A stretch of DNA of 36,531 nucleotides. Source: Massilia sp. YIM B02763 (GTDB lineage: Bacteria; Pseudomonadota; Gammaproteobacteria; Burkholderiales; Burkholderiaceae_D). Under the pieces are notes generated by a model. The model was given only the letters and a program-made list of their open reading frames with translations, was not told the origin of the DNA and did no database searches. This document shows positions 16,533 to 24,289 of the stretch, piece by piece. Both the position numbers and the translations under genes were made by a program. The stretch covers positions 128,518 through 165,048 of the forward strand of contig NZ_JASNRD010000013.1 in assembly GCF_030412015.1 (NCBI RefSeq). The letters are read 5' to 3'. Position 1 is the first letter of the stretch, and each line of letters begins with the position of its first letter.

Positions 16533-17041
16533 GCATCACGACCCTCGCCCTCATCATCCTCATCCCCGTCCTGGTCTGGCGCATCTATTCGCGCCTGAAG
16601 AGCCAGATGACGCGCCAGCGTTCGATCATGTCGCGCCACTACACCGGCCTGCTGGTGTTCGGCGCCCTCGTGCTGGTGCCGGCCGCCAGCCTGCTCGACC
16701 GTCCCTACGGCCTGATCGCCCTGGCCGTCGGCGCCGTCATGGGCGTGCTGCTGGGCCGCTACGGCCTGCGCCGCACCCGCTTCGAAGACACCGACGAAGG
16801 CTATTACTTCACGCCCGACCGGCGCCTGGGCGTCCTGGTCGGCATGGTGCTGGTGGCGCGCATCATCTACCTCGGCATCGAGATCTACATGAACCAGGGC
16901 AGCAACCTGCCCAACCCGCGCCTCACCGACAGCCCCGTCACGATGTACTGCCTGGGCCTCACCGGCGCCTATTTCGCCGCCTACTCCTTCGGCCTGATGC
17001 GCTGGCGCCGGCAGAAGCGCCAGGAAATCGGCACCATGTGA
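16529..17041 (+). CDS. CcdC/DUF1453-like integral membrane protein (copy 2)
   Basis: A 170-residue paralog of the preceding gene with the same segment order: LVWRIYSRL, the RQRSIMSRHYT loop, LLGRYGLRRTRFED, GYYFTPDRR and YSFGLMRWRR. The two copies align along their full length, so they arose by tandem duplication. They differ in the loop before the last helix: the first copy has a His/Phe-rich insert (QHPEAFQHHEF) and this one has MNQGSNLPNPRL. Four or five membrane passes are expected, ending in a basic cytoplasmic tail. Translation is coupled to copy 1 by the ATGA overlap. The pair may form a heteromer; this is inference from the coupling. Confidence 0.8.
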   Translation: MSITTLALIILIPVLVWRIYSRLKSQMTRQRSIMSRHYTGLLVFGALVLVPAASLLDRPYGLIALAVGAVMGVLLGRYGLRRTRFEDTDEGYYFTPDRRLGVLVGMVLVARIIYLGIEIYMNQGSNLPNPRLTDSPVTMYCLGLTGAYFAAYSFGLMRWRRQKRQEIGTM

Positions 17042-17071
17042 TCGATCGGGCGGCGCCGGGTCCGGCTGGCC

Positions 17072-17077
17072 TATACT
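17072..17077 (+). promoter_or_regulatory. Putative -10 box of the aldolase gene
   Basis: TATACT sits 29 bases before the ATG at 17106, with CCGGAG as ribosome binding site between them. No good -35 box is visible at 16-18 bases upstream. Confidence 0.35.
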
Positions 17078-17105
17078 CCCCGGTACCCACGCCACCGGAG
17101 ACGCC

Positions 17106-18266
17106 ATGACCCTGAACCGCCGCCGCTTCCTCGGCGCCGTACCGACGCTTTCCCTGGGCCTGGCCGCGGGCCACGCCCACGCCCAATACGGCGCCCCGGC
17201 TTCTTCCGCACCAGCCCCCGTCACCGACTACGACACGCTGGTCGTGCTGGCCGGCGACGCACTGCCGCGCAATCCGGCCGCCGAACCGGCGCGCCTGCAG
17301 GCGCTGATCGACAAGCATGCGAAACCGGTCGACAGCTACCTGGCCGGCGGCGCCGTCGCCGAACTCGAAGCGAAGTTCTCGGCCTTGCTCGGCAAGGAAG
17401 ACACGGTCTTCATGCCGACCGGGACGCTGGCCAACCACATCGCCCTGCGCCTCCTGTGCGGCGAGGCGAAGCACGTGCTGGTGCAGCAGGAAAGCCACGT
17501 CTACCGCGACGAATCGAATGCCGTCACGACGCTGAGCGGCATCAACCTGGTGCCCCTCGCCCCCGGCCGCGCGGCGCCCACGCTGGAAGAAATCGGCGCC
17601 GCCATCGAGCGCGCGGAAGTCGGCCCCTACCCGATCAAGGTGGGCGCCATCGCGCTGGAAAGCCCCGTGCGGCGCGCCCAGGGCGCCACGCTGCGTCCCG
17701 AACTGGTCGCCGCCATCGCGCGCCAGGCAAAGGAAAAACGCATCGGCCTGCACCTGGACGGCGCGCGCCTGCTGCTCATGTGCGGCATGGCCGGCTTCGA
17801 CGTGAAGCCGTACTGCGCCTATTTCGACACGGTCTACGTCTCGCTGTACAAATACCTGGGCGCGCCGTTCGGCGGCGTGCTGGCCGGCCCCAAGCCCCTG
17901 ATGGCGCGGGCGCGCGAACTGCGCCACCTCTTCGGCGGCACGCTGTACCACGCCTGGCAGGCGGCCCTGCCCGCCCTCGACGCGCTGGACGGCGCCGAGC
18001 AGCGCTACGCCGGCGTGCGCGCGGCCGGCGAGCGCCTGCTGGCGGCGCTGGAACGCACGCCCGGCTTCACCGTGCGGCGCGTCGCGGACGGCAGCAACCT
18101 CGCCGTGCTGGAGATTGCTCCGCAGCGCCAGGCCGGCCTGGAGGAGCGCCTGCGCGCGGCCAACGTGCGGATCGGGAAGGTCGACGGCGGCAAGGTGACG
18201 CTTGGCTTCAACGAATCGATCCTGCGCCGCGACACGGCCTACCTCGTCAAGGCGCTGGCGGGATGA
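17106..18266 (+). CDS. Tat-exported threonine-aldolase-like PLP enzyme
   Basis: The 386-residue protein is a fold-type I PLP enzyme of the beta-eliminating lyase/threonine aldolase family. Visible active-site residues are His131 (ESHVYRDE, stacking on PLP), Asp218 (HLDGARLL, pyridine-N contact) and Lys249 (SLYKYLGAPFGG, Schiff base). The N-terminus carries a twin-arginine signal: NRRRFLGA followed by a moderately hydrophobic stretch and AHAHA|Q near residue 26. Low-specificity L-threonine aldolases are normally cytoplasmic, so a Tat leader is unusual. It would fit export of a folded, PLP-loaded enzyme to the periplasm. The start is supported by GGAGACGCC before the ATG. The stop overlaps the following small gene (ATGA). 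Substrate is uncertain. Confidence 0.88.
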   Translation: MTLNRRRFLGAVPTLSLGLAAGHAHAQYGAPASSAPAPVTDYDTLVVLAGDALPRNPAAEPARLQALIDKHAKPVDSYLAGGAVAELEAKFSALLGKEDTVFMPTGTLANHIALRLLCGEAKHVLVQQESHVYRDESNAVTTLSGINLVPLAPGRAAPTLEEIGAAIERAEVGPYPIKVGAIALESPVRRAQGATLRPELVAAIARQAKEKRIGLHLDGARLLLMCGMAGFDVKPYCAYFDTVYVSLYKYLGAPFGGVLAGPKPLMARARELRHLFGGTLYHAWQAALPALDALDGAEQRYAGVRAAGERLLAALERTPGFTVRRVADGSNLAVLEIAPQRQAGLEERLRAANVRIGKVDGGKVTLGFNESILRRDTAYLVKALAG

Positions 18267-18541
18267 GCGCCGCCGACGGCGCGCAGCGCTACCCGCGCGG
18301 CCGCTTCATCCTGTTCCACCTGGGCGCGGTGGTCCTGACGGCCATCGCCGGCGTGTTCACGGGCATCGCGCCGCTGACGCTGATCGTGGCGCTTGCGCCG
18401 CTGCTGGGCATGCGCAAGGCGGGCGGCCAGGACAGGCGCACGCTGGCGCTCAGCACGGCGCTGGCGGTGCTGCTGGTCGCATGCGGCTATGCGCTGTTCC
18501 TGCTGGCGTTCGTGACGGGGCTGGGCAAGGACAGGGTCTGA
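18263..18541 (+). CDS. Small two-helix membrane protein, 92 aa
   Basis: The start ATG overlaps the aldolase stop as ATGA, so translation is probably coupled. The product has a short basic N-terminus and hydrophobic segments at about 15-34, 35-50 and 62-86, separated by a basic loop (RKAGGQDRR). Two or three membrane passes are expected. No family was recognised. Coupling to a Tat-exported enzyme hints at a membrane role next to it, but nothing in the sequence shows this. A perfect hairpin follows the stop. Confidence 0.65.
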   Translation: MSAADGAQRYPRGRFILFHLGAVVLTAIAGVFTGIAPLTLIVALAPLLGMRKAGGQDRRTLALSTALAVLLVACGYALFLLAFVTGLGKDRV

Positions 18542-18548
18542 AAGTAGA

Positions 18549-18578
18549 ACGGCCGGCATCCCGAGGAGTGCCGGCCGT
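18549..18578. terminator. Hairpin terminator between convergent genes
   Basis: A perfect 10-bp stem, ACGGCCGGCA / TGCCGGCCGT, with a 10-base loop, lies in the 60-base gap between the convergent membrane-protein gene and the SMC-like gene. There is no long T-run, so it may pause or protect both transcripts rather than act as a classic intrinsic terminator. Confidence 0.65.
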
Positions 18579-18601
18579 CATGCCGGGAAAGCGGGGCAGC
18601 C

Positions 18602-21430
18602 TTACGCCGCCTTCGCCTCCTCGCCTTCCTTGCGCCGCTGCAGGACGAAGATCGGCTGCGCCCACTGCGTGTCCTTCTTCTTCTTGCTCGTGATGAGCGT
18701 CAGGTCCGAAGGATCGTAGACGTCCGTGTTGTGCGTCAGCGGCGTCGTCATCAGGTACTGGGCGTCCGTGTTCTTCAGGAACTCGCCGACCAGCTGGATG
18801 TTGCGGATGTCCAGGTGGGCGAACGGTTCGTCGATGAACACGAAGCCGCCCGAACCTTCTTCCGACTTCAGCAGGCCGATCAGCAGGACCAGCGACTTCA
18901 TGACCTGCTGGCCGCCCGAGGCTTCGCCGTCGTTCATGCCGATCTGGCCCTTGCCGTCGAACTTGAAGCGCACGTGCAGGCCGGCCTGGGCCAGCTGCAC
19001 GTCGTCGTTTTCCAGGCGTACCGGGTCGGCCGTGACTTCGATGTTCGCGAGCTCGCCCAGTTCCTTGATGTTCTTCGAGTAGGTCTTGATCGTGTAGCGC
19101 AGGCGCTCGATGTAGGCGCCGCGCGCATTGGCCGTCGCTTCGATGGCGCGGTTGTTCTGGTAGCGGCGTTCTTCCGTCTCGTTCTGGCGGCCGGACAGCT
19201 GCTCGTTCAGGCGCGCGTACTGGTCGATCACGGTGGGGTCCTGTTCCCAGTCGTTGCGGCCCAGCGAGTGGTCGAGGGTGTTCATGCGCAGCTTGACCTG
19301 GTGCGCGTTCTGGTGCGTGGCCACCAGCGCGGCGCGCTGCTGCGGGTTGCGCCAGGCCTGGGGCACGTGGCGCCAGTTGCGGCGCAGCGCCAGCAGGTCG
19401 CGCGCGTGTTCGCTGCGCTGCTCGAGCTGGCGGCGGTTGTTCAGGCGCATGCCCGCTTCCGCTTCCGACAGCGCCATGCGCGCGTTCTGCCATACCGTGT
19501 CGGCGCGGGTGCGCGTGACGGTGGCGTTCTTGATCAGGACCTGCAGCTCGCCCAGGCGCGCGCCCACTTCCAGGCGCTCGGCCTTGAGCGGTTCCAGCGC
19601 GCGCGTGGCTTCCTCGAATTCGGCCTGGCGCGCGGCCAGTTCCTTGGCCGCGTCCACGCCGGCGATGCGCACGCGCAGCGCCGACACTTCCGAGGCCAGC
19701 TTGCTGATCGCCAGCGTCAGCGTGTCTTCCTGCGCTTCCAGCGCGGGCAGCGATTTCTGGATCGCTTCCAGGCGCTGGGTCTTGCCGGCCGCACCGAAGC
19801 GGTAGCGCGAGGGCTCGACGAACAGCGAGCGGCCGCCGCGCCGTTCGCGGTGGTAGGCGTCCGGCGTGATCCATTCGTCGGCATCGCTCTTGAAGCCGGC
19901 GTCGACGGATTCCACGCGCTCGATGCGTTCCAATTGGTCGATCAGCCAGCCGGGGGCCGCGCTGCTGAAACGCACGACGGACAGCAGCGTGTCGTCCTTG
20001 ACGACGGGCGCGTCGACGCAATCGGGCACGATGAAGTGGCGGTAGCGTTCCTTTTCCGCCAGTTTATAGGCGGCCGGCGCGTCCTTGGCGCGTTCCAGCA
20101 GCACGACGGACGCATAGCCGCCCAGCACGCCCTCGACGGCGCCCTGCCACTTCGGATCCGTCACCTCGACGATGTCCGATAGCATGGCGTGCGGGATGCC
20201 GGCGTCGCGCAGCGCGCGGCGCATCTGGCGCTGGGCTTCCGGCTCGGGCATCGTGGTCTTGCCCTGCAGGGCGGAGACGGTCGCCAGCTCGCCGGCGATC
20301 TTCGTGGCCAGCGCATCGCGCTCGGCCTTCTTCTTCGCGAGTTCCGCTTCCTTGGCTTCGAGCTGGGCCGCCACCTCGGCGATGTCGGCGCCGGCGTCCG
20401 CGGCCAGCTTGTTCAGGCGCTCCTTCTGCTCCAGCAGGCTTTCCAGCGGTTTCAGTTTGCCGTTCAACTGGGTCAGCCGGCCCGCAAGTTCGGTGGCTTC
20501 CTGTTCCAGCTTGACTTCCTGCTGCTGGGCCTCGGTCAGCGCGCGCTGCTGGGCCGCGAGCGCGTTGCGCTTCTCGGTCAGGATGCTGTCGGCCTGGGCC
20601 AGGGGCTTCCTCGCCTCGCGCAACTGGCGGCTGATGTTGGCCGCCTTCTCGCGCGCCTCGTGGTATTCGAGGCTGGGCAGCACTTCCTCGACGAGGTTGC
20701 GCCGTTCCTTGTTCAGGTCCTCGAACTGGTGGAAGTTGGCCACGCGCAGGCGCAGGCCTTCCAGGTTGATGCGCGAGGTTTCCAGCTCGGCCTCGAAGCG
20801 CTTCAGTTCCGCCTCGGTGTCGCGCTGGTGGCGCTTGGCTTCGTCGTAGGCGTCCAGCACTTCCTTGTCGCCGAACACCTGGAACACCAGGTCGAGCAGC
20901 TGGCGCGGCGCGTATTCGCACAGTTTATCGGTCTCGCCCTGCTCCAGCGCCAGCACCTTGGACATGGCCGGCGACAGGCCGGCCGACGCCAATCGCTTCC
21001 TGTAGTTTTCCACGCCCAGCCAGTCGGTGGCGTCGGTGACTTCCTCGATCTGGATATTCCCGGGCCGCATCAGGTACTGGCGCTTCCAGTCTCCGCCGTT
21101 CTTCTGCACTTGGCAGAACAGCGTGACCTCGTCGTCGCTGAAGAAGCCGGAGTGGCGGAACGGGCGGTTCGACAGCTGCAGGCCGACCGGCTTGTTGTCG
21201 ACGACGGCGCGGATCCAGGCACTCTGCTGGCCCGAATGGCGCGCATAGTGCTTGTACGTGCGGCCCATCGAACAATCGAGGCCGAACAGGGTGCGCAGCG
21301 CGTCCAGCAGCGTGGTCTTGCCGGAGCCGTTCTGGCCGGCGATGGTGATGATCTTGGCGTCGAGCGGGATGTTCTTGATGCGCTGCCAGTAGTCCCAGTG
21401 GACCAGCTCGAGTGATTTGATGTGGAACAT
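18602..21430 (-). CDS. SMC-like ATPase of a MukB/MksB-type operon
   Basis: The 942-residue protein has the SMC/Rad50 layout. The N-terminal head carries Walker A GQNGSGKT (32-39). A coiled coil runs about 200-400, rich in Glu, Lys, Ala and Gln. A hinge-like globular region lies about 405-560 (DIVEVTDPKWQGAVEGVLGGYASVVLLERA), then a second coiled coil about 565-800. The C-terminal head carries signature EASGGQQ (SGGQ at 836-839), Walker B FVFIDE (863-868) and D-loop AHLD. The arms are far shorter than in MukB (about 1490 residues). The hinge text recalls JetC/MksB-like proteins, but the signature differs from the usual LSGGE. Seven bases separate it from the upstream KITE-like gene. Likely role: DNA loop extrusion or entrapment, in chromosome maintenance or plasmid/phage exclusion; which one is not shown. 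Confidence 0.85.
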   Translation of the reverse strand: MFHIKSLELVHWDYWQRIKNIPLDAKIITIAGQNGSGKTTLLDALRTLFGLDCSMGRTYKHYARHSGQQSAWIRAVVDNKPVGLQLSNRPFRHSGFFSDDEVTLFCQVQKNGGDWKRQYLMRPGNIQIEEVTDATDWLGVENYRKRLASAGLSPAMSKVLALEQGETDKLCEYAPRQLLDLVFQVFGDKEVLDAYDEAKRHQRDTEAELKRFEAELETSRINLEGLRLRVANFHQFEDLNKERRNLVEEVLPSLEYHEAREKAANISRQLREARKPLAQADSILTEKRNALAAQQRALTEAQQQEVKLEQEATELAGRLTQLNGKLKPLESLLEQKERLNKLAADAGADIAEVAAQLEAKEAELAKKKAERDALATKIAGELATVSALQGKTTMPEPEAQRQMRRALRDAGIPHAMLSDIVEVTDPKWQGAVEGVLGGYASVVLLERAKDAPAAYKLAEKERYRHFIVPDCVDAPVVKDDTLLSVVRFSSAAPGWLIDQLERIERVESVDAGFKSDADEWITPDAYHRERRGGRSLFVEPSRYRFGAAGKTQRLEAIQKSLPALEAQEDTLTLAISKLASEVSALRVRIAGVDAAKELAARQAEFEEATRALEPLKAERLEVGARLGELQVLIKNATVTRTRADTVWQNARMALSEAEAGMRLNNRRQLEQRSEHARDLLALRRNWRHVPQAWRNPQQRAALVATHQNAHQVKLRMNTLDHSLGRNDWEQDPTVIDQYARLNEQLSGRQNETEERRYQNNRAIEATANARGAYIERLRYTIKTYSKNIKELGELANIEVTADPVRLENDDVQLAQAGLHVRFKFDGKGQIGMNDGEASGGQQVMKSLVLLIGLLKSEEGSGGFVFIDEPFAHLDIRNIQLVGEFLKNTDAQYLMTTPLTHNTDVYDPSDLTLITSKKKKDTQWAQPIFVLQRRKEGEEAKAA

Positions 21431-21437
21431 GCGTCTC

Positions 21438-22187
21438 TTAACCTTCGGTCGTATCGGGGGCTACGGCAGCGCCAGTTGCGGGAACATCGGCAACCGGCTC
21501 GGCCACGGCGGCGGCAGCATCGTTGGCCGCCTCGCTGGCGGGGCGGCGCGGCGCGGCGGCCAGCGGCGCGCGCTTGAACACGTCGGCCAGCGCGCCGTTG
21601 ATGATGCGTTCCTTCAGCACGTCGGTGTCCATCAGGAGGTCCAGCAGCGGGCCTTCCAGGATCACGTCGCCGCGGCGCTCGATGAAGCCCAGCTTGGACA
21701 GCAGGCCCAGGTTCATGTCCATGCGGGTCTTCTTGCCCAGCTTGTCGCCGAAGTCGGCCAGCAGCGCGGAATACGAGATGCCGATCGAGGTGTCCTCGGC
21801 GCGCGGGATCGGGTTGTCCTTGTCGAACATGTCGGACTGGTCGACGTCGATCGCCTGGTGGGTTTCCTGGCGCTCGCGCTTGGGCAGGATGATCTGCGCC
21901 CACAGCACGACCAGCAGCGCCACGCCGTCGCGCGTGAGGCCGAAGTTATTGTTCTGCCAGATGTCCTTGGCGCCGAAGATCTTCGGCTCGACGTTGCGGT
22001 GCAGCGCCAGCGTCACGTGGTCGGCGTACACGTTGTCGAGCAGTTTGAGGCCCGTCTCGAGCAGGCGCTTGTCGACGTCGGCCCGGAAGGTGTCGTCGGA
22101 CAGCGCGCGCTTGACCATCTTGTCGTCGCGGCGCAGGGTCTGGTGCGTGAGCAGCCGCGCGATCAGGATTTGTGCGTCGTCATTCAT
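21438..22187 (-). CDS. KITE-like (MukE/MksE/JetB position) subunit
   Basis: A 249-residue protein with two apparent winged-helix regions. The first is about residues 85-110 (LTRDGVALLVVLWAQIILPKR). The second is about 145-195 (ISYSALLADFGDKLG followed by LGLLSKLGFIERRGDVILEG, a clear helix-helix-wing pattern). The last 45 residues are Ala/Pro-rich and probably disordered. Tandem winged helices, size and the position between a kleisin-like and an SMC-like gene fit a KITE subunit such as MukE or MksE. Direct similarity to those was not evident by eye, so the name is by analogy. Its start overlaps the upstream stop by eight bases (ATGAATGA), implying coupled translation. Confidence 0.7.
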   Translation of the reverse strand: MNDDAQILIARLLTHQTLRRDDKMVKRALSDDTFRADVDKRLLETGLKLLDNVYADHVTLALHRNVEPKIFGAKDIWQNNNFGLTRDGVALLVVLWAQIILPKRERQETHQAIDVDQSDMFDKDNPIPRAEDTSIGISYSALLADFGDKLGKKTRMDMNLGLLSKLGFIERRGDVILEGPLLDLLMDTDVLKERIINGALADVFKRAPLAAAPRRPASEAANDAAAAVAEPVADVPATGAAVAPDTTEG

Positions 22188-23571
22188 CTTGCGTCTTGCT
22201 TTCCAGGTCTAGGGTGAGGTCGTCCAGGTTCAGCGACAGGGTCGCGCGCGACATGGCGGCGACGTGCGGGTCGTCCAGCTGCACCATCTCGTCCTCGGAC
22301 GTGAATTTCACGGGCAGGCGCGCCAGTTCGGCCGTCGCGCCCTGCAGGTTGGCCTCGGCCGCGTCGCCCAGCAGGGGCAGCAGCGAGGCGCGGTAGGAGG
22401 CCACCGCGAAGCTGGCCGGCAGCAGCGACTCCTGGATCGGCACGCTCTTGGGCGAATCCTCGGACATGACGGGGAAGTTGCCCAGGTTGGCGAAGTCGGA
22501 CAGGCGCTTGATCCAGTCGTCCAGTTCCGCCTGCATCGCCGGGTTGTCGTTGATGGTCATGGGCGCGTCCTCGCCGTTCGGCAGGCCGCCCGGCGCCATC
22601 ACCGGCGCGCGCTCCGTCATCAGTTCGGTCTCGGCCACGTCGATCATTTCGGCCGGCGTGGTAAATAGCGGTACCACCGGGCGGTCGATCGCGTTCTCGG
22701 CCAGGCTCGCGAGGTCCTCGTGCGCCAGCAGCCAGCGCTTGATGTCCGTCGTCGACAGGCCGGACTGGCCCAGGTGCACGCGCTGGCGCTCGATCTGGTT
22801 CAGCGCGCGCGAGAACATGCCCTGCATGTTCAGCAATTGCGACTGGGCGCGGCCGATCGCCTGGGCGGCGCGGTGCGTGGCGAAATCCGCGCGCTCGTCC
22901 GAGGTGATGGCGCGCAGGATGTCGGATCCCTTCTCGACCCAGTCGCAGGCCGTGTGCCACTTCGCCTGCGAGGCGCGCAGGCGGAATTCGGAGCCGGACG
23001 CGATGGCGTCGCGGAATTCCTCGTGCAGCTCGACCAGGCGCCCCAGCAGGTGCTTCAACTGTTCGACGGTGACGCCGCCCACGGCCTGGGCGCCGGCCAC
23101 CTGCGACAGCAGGAAGCCCATCTCGGCCTCGTCCTCGTCCGGCTGGCCCAGGGCCAGCAGCGTGTCGAGGGCGGCCAGCACGTTGCGCGCCAGCGGCGTG
23201 ATGCGATACACGCCGGCCTGGTTGTCCCAGGCCAGCAGGCCGTGGCTGCGCAGGCGGCCCAGCACCGTTTCCAGGCTTTCCGGAATCAGGTAGGCGAACT
23301 TCTGGTTGATGTCGGCGCGCGAGAACGCCGACGTGCCGCTGTCGGCCGCGAGGTCGCGCAGCACCAGCAGGCGCACGATGACGCCGTCCTGGGCGCCGTG
23401 GAACAGCGCCGTGAACGCCTGCAGCATGGGCGCGGCGCGCTTGAGGTGGTAGACCTGCTCGATCTCGTCCGGCGCCACTCCCTCGTGGAAGTGGGCCTGC
23501 AGCGGGTCGAGCTCTTCTAACGCCGGGGAATGGGGTTCGGCGGCGGGTGCGCCGGCCAGGTTGTCGATCAT
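22180..23571 (-). CDS. Kleisin-like (MukF/MksF/JetA position) subunit
   Basis: First gene of the SMC-like operon, 463 residues from ATG 23571. An in-frame ATG at 23610 is also open, but it lies only about 14 bases below the predicted transcription start, leaving no room for a ribosome site. The N-terminal part has a clear winged helix (about residues 84-137: SRADINQKFAYLIPE, LGRLRSHGLLAW, VYRITPLA). A long all-helical middle follows (about 150-305), then a linker rich in Pro and acidic residues. A C-terminal domain (about 375-463) ends in acidic LNLDDLTLDLESK. N-terminal winged helix, helical neck and C-terminal domain match MukF-type kleisins, which bridge SMC heads. Assignment rests on architecture and gene order. 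Confidence 0.7.
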   Translation of the reverse strand: MIDNLAGAPAAEPHSPALEELDPLQAHFHEGVAPDEIEQVYHLKRAAPMLQAFTALFHGAQDGVIVRLLVLRDLAADSGTSAFSRADINQKFAYLIPESLETVLGRLRSHGLLAWDNQAGVYRITPLARNVLAALDTLLALGQPDEDEAEMGFLLSQVAGAQAVGGVTVEQLKHLLGRLVELHEEFRDAIASGSEFRLRASQAKWHTACDWVEKGSDILRAITSDERADFATHRAAQAIGRAQSQLLNMQGMFSRALNQIERQRVHLGQSGLSTTDIKRWLLAHEDLASLAENAIDRPVVPLFTTPAEMIDVAETELMTERAPVMAPGGLPNGEDAPMTINDNPAMQAELDDWIKRLSDFANLGNFPVMSEDSPKSVPIQESLLPASFAVASYRASLLPLLGDAAEANLQGATAELARLPVKFTSEDEMVQLDDPHVAAMSRATLSLNLDDLTLDLESKTQDE

Positions 23572-23630
23572 CGTAGGGCTTACCAATCTGCTGTCGCGCG
23601 CGGCGGCCATGCGGCAGGCGCGGGGGCGTC

Positions 23631-23660
23631 AGTATAACAGTTAAGGGTTGGCAACTTGAA
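23631..23660 (-). promoter_or_regulatory. Putative promoter of the SMC-like operon
   Basis: On the minus strand an extended-type -10, TGTTATACT (hexamer TATACT at 23631-23636), lies upstream of the kleisin-like gene. A weak -35 candidate, TTCAAG (23655-23660), is 18 bases away. The transcript would begin near 23624, giving a leader of about 53 bases to ATG 23571. Confidence 0.45.
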
Positions 23661-23838
23661 AGGAATGGCCGGGGCGATGTCACATCTGGCGAATTAGCAA
23701 CGGAAACCGGAAATGCTTGACTTGCCAGGATGGCAACGGCGATGCATGTCGCAGTGGGGCAGGCGCGCGCCTTCAGCGAGCTCGTCCGTGGATAATCGAC
23801 GTTGTCTTATTTACATTCCCACATCGAGGAGGAACGCC

Positions 23839-24267
23839 ATGCAACGCACATACGCCGCGGCCGTCGTCTTGGCCGCCTGCCTTGCCGTCTCCGCCGTCCA
23901 GGCCGCCGGACCGCAGCAACAGAACGGCATCAGCTACATCAACGGCGGCGTCGGCCAGGACGAGCAGAACGCCATGCGCGCCCTGCGCGCCGACTACAAC
24001 CTGCTGCTGACCTTCGCCACCCGGCAAAGCGGCGCCTTCCGCTCCGACGTCCAGCTCGACATCATGGACGCCAAGGGCGCCACGCTGCTGAGCGTGCCGA
24101 ACACGGGCCCCATGTTCTACGCCAAGCTGCCGGCCGGCACCTACCGCATCAGCGCCGCGGCGGAAGGCAAGACCTTCAAGCGCACGGTCAAGGTGGGCAA
24201 TGCGCCGCGCGAGATGACCTTGCACTGGGAGAACGATTCGCCGGACGATCCGGGGCCGCAGGACTGA
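23839..24267 (+). CDS. Secreted carboxypeptidase-regulatory-like protein
   Basis: The ATG at 23839 is preceded by GAGGAGGAACGCC, an excellent ribosome binding site. Residues 1-22 form a Sec signal peptide (hydrophobic core AAAVVLAACLAVSA, cleavage after VQA). The mature part, about 120 residues, looks like a small beta-sandwich of the carboxypeptidase-regulatory-like or transthyretin-like kind: VQLDIMDAKGATLLSVPNTGPMFYAKLPAGTYRIS has the typical strand-turn-strand with the PAGTYRI motif. The C-terminus is acidic and Pro-rich. It probably folds in the periplasm as an accessory or binding module; no catalytic residues are seen. Only 22 bases separate its stop from the convergent DUF3108 gene. 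The 267 bases upstream hold the SMC-operon promoter and no other gene. Confidence 0.75.
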   Translation: MQRTYAAAVVLAACLAVSAVQAAGPQQQNGISYINGGVGQDEQNAMRALRADYNLLLTFATRQSGAFRSDVQLDIMDAKGATLLSVPNTGPMFYAKLPAGTYRISAAAEGKTFKRTVKVGNAPREMTLHWENDSPDDPGPQD

Positions 24268-24289
24268 AGCGCTGCGGCACCGTCGTCCT

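Noticed and set aside
18602..23610. Wadjet (JetABCD) defence operon
   Set aside because: No gene with a JetD-like Toprim nuclease lies before or after the three genes, and the ATPase signature differs from typical JetC; only the general SMC-operon label is kept.
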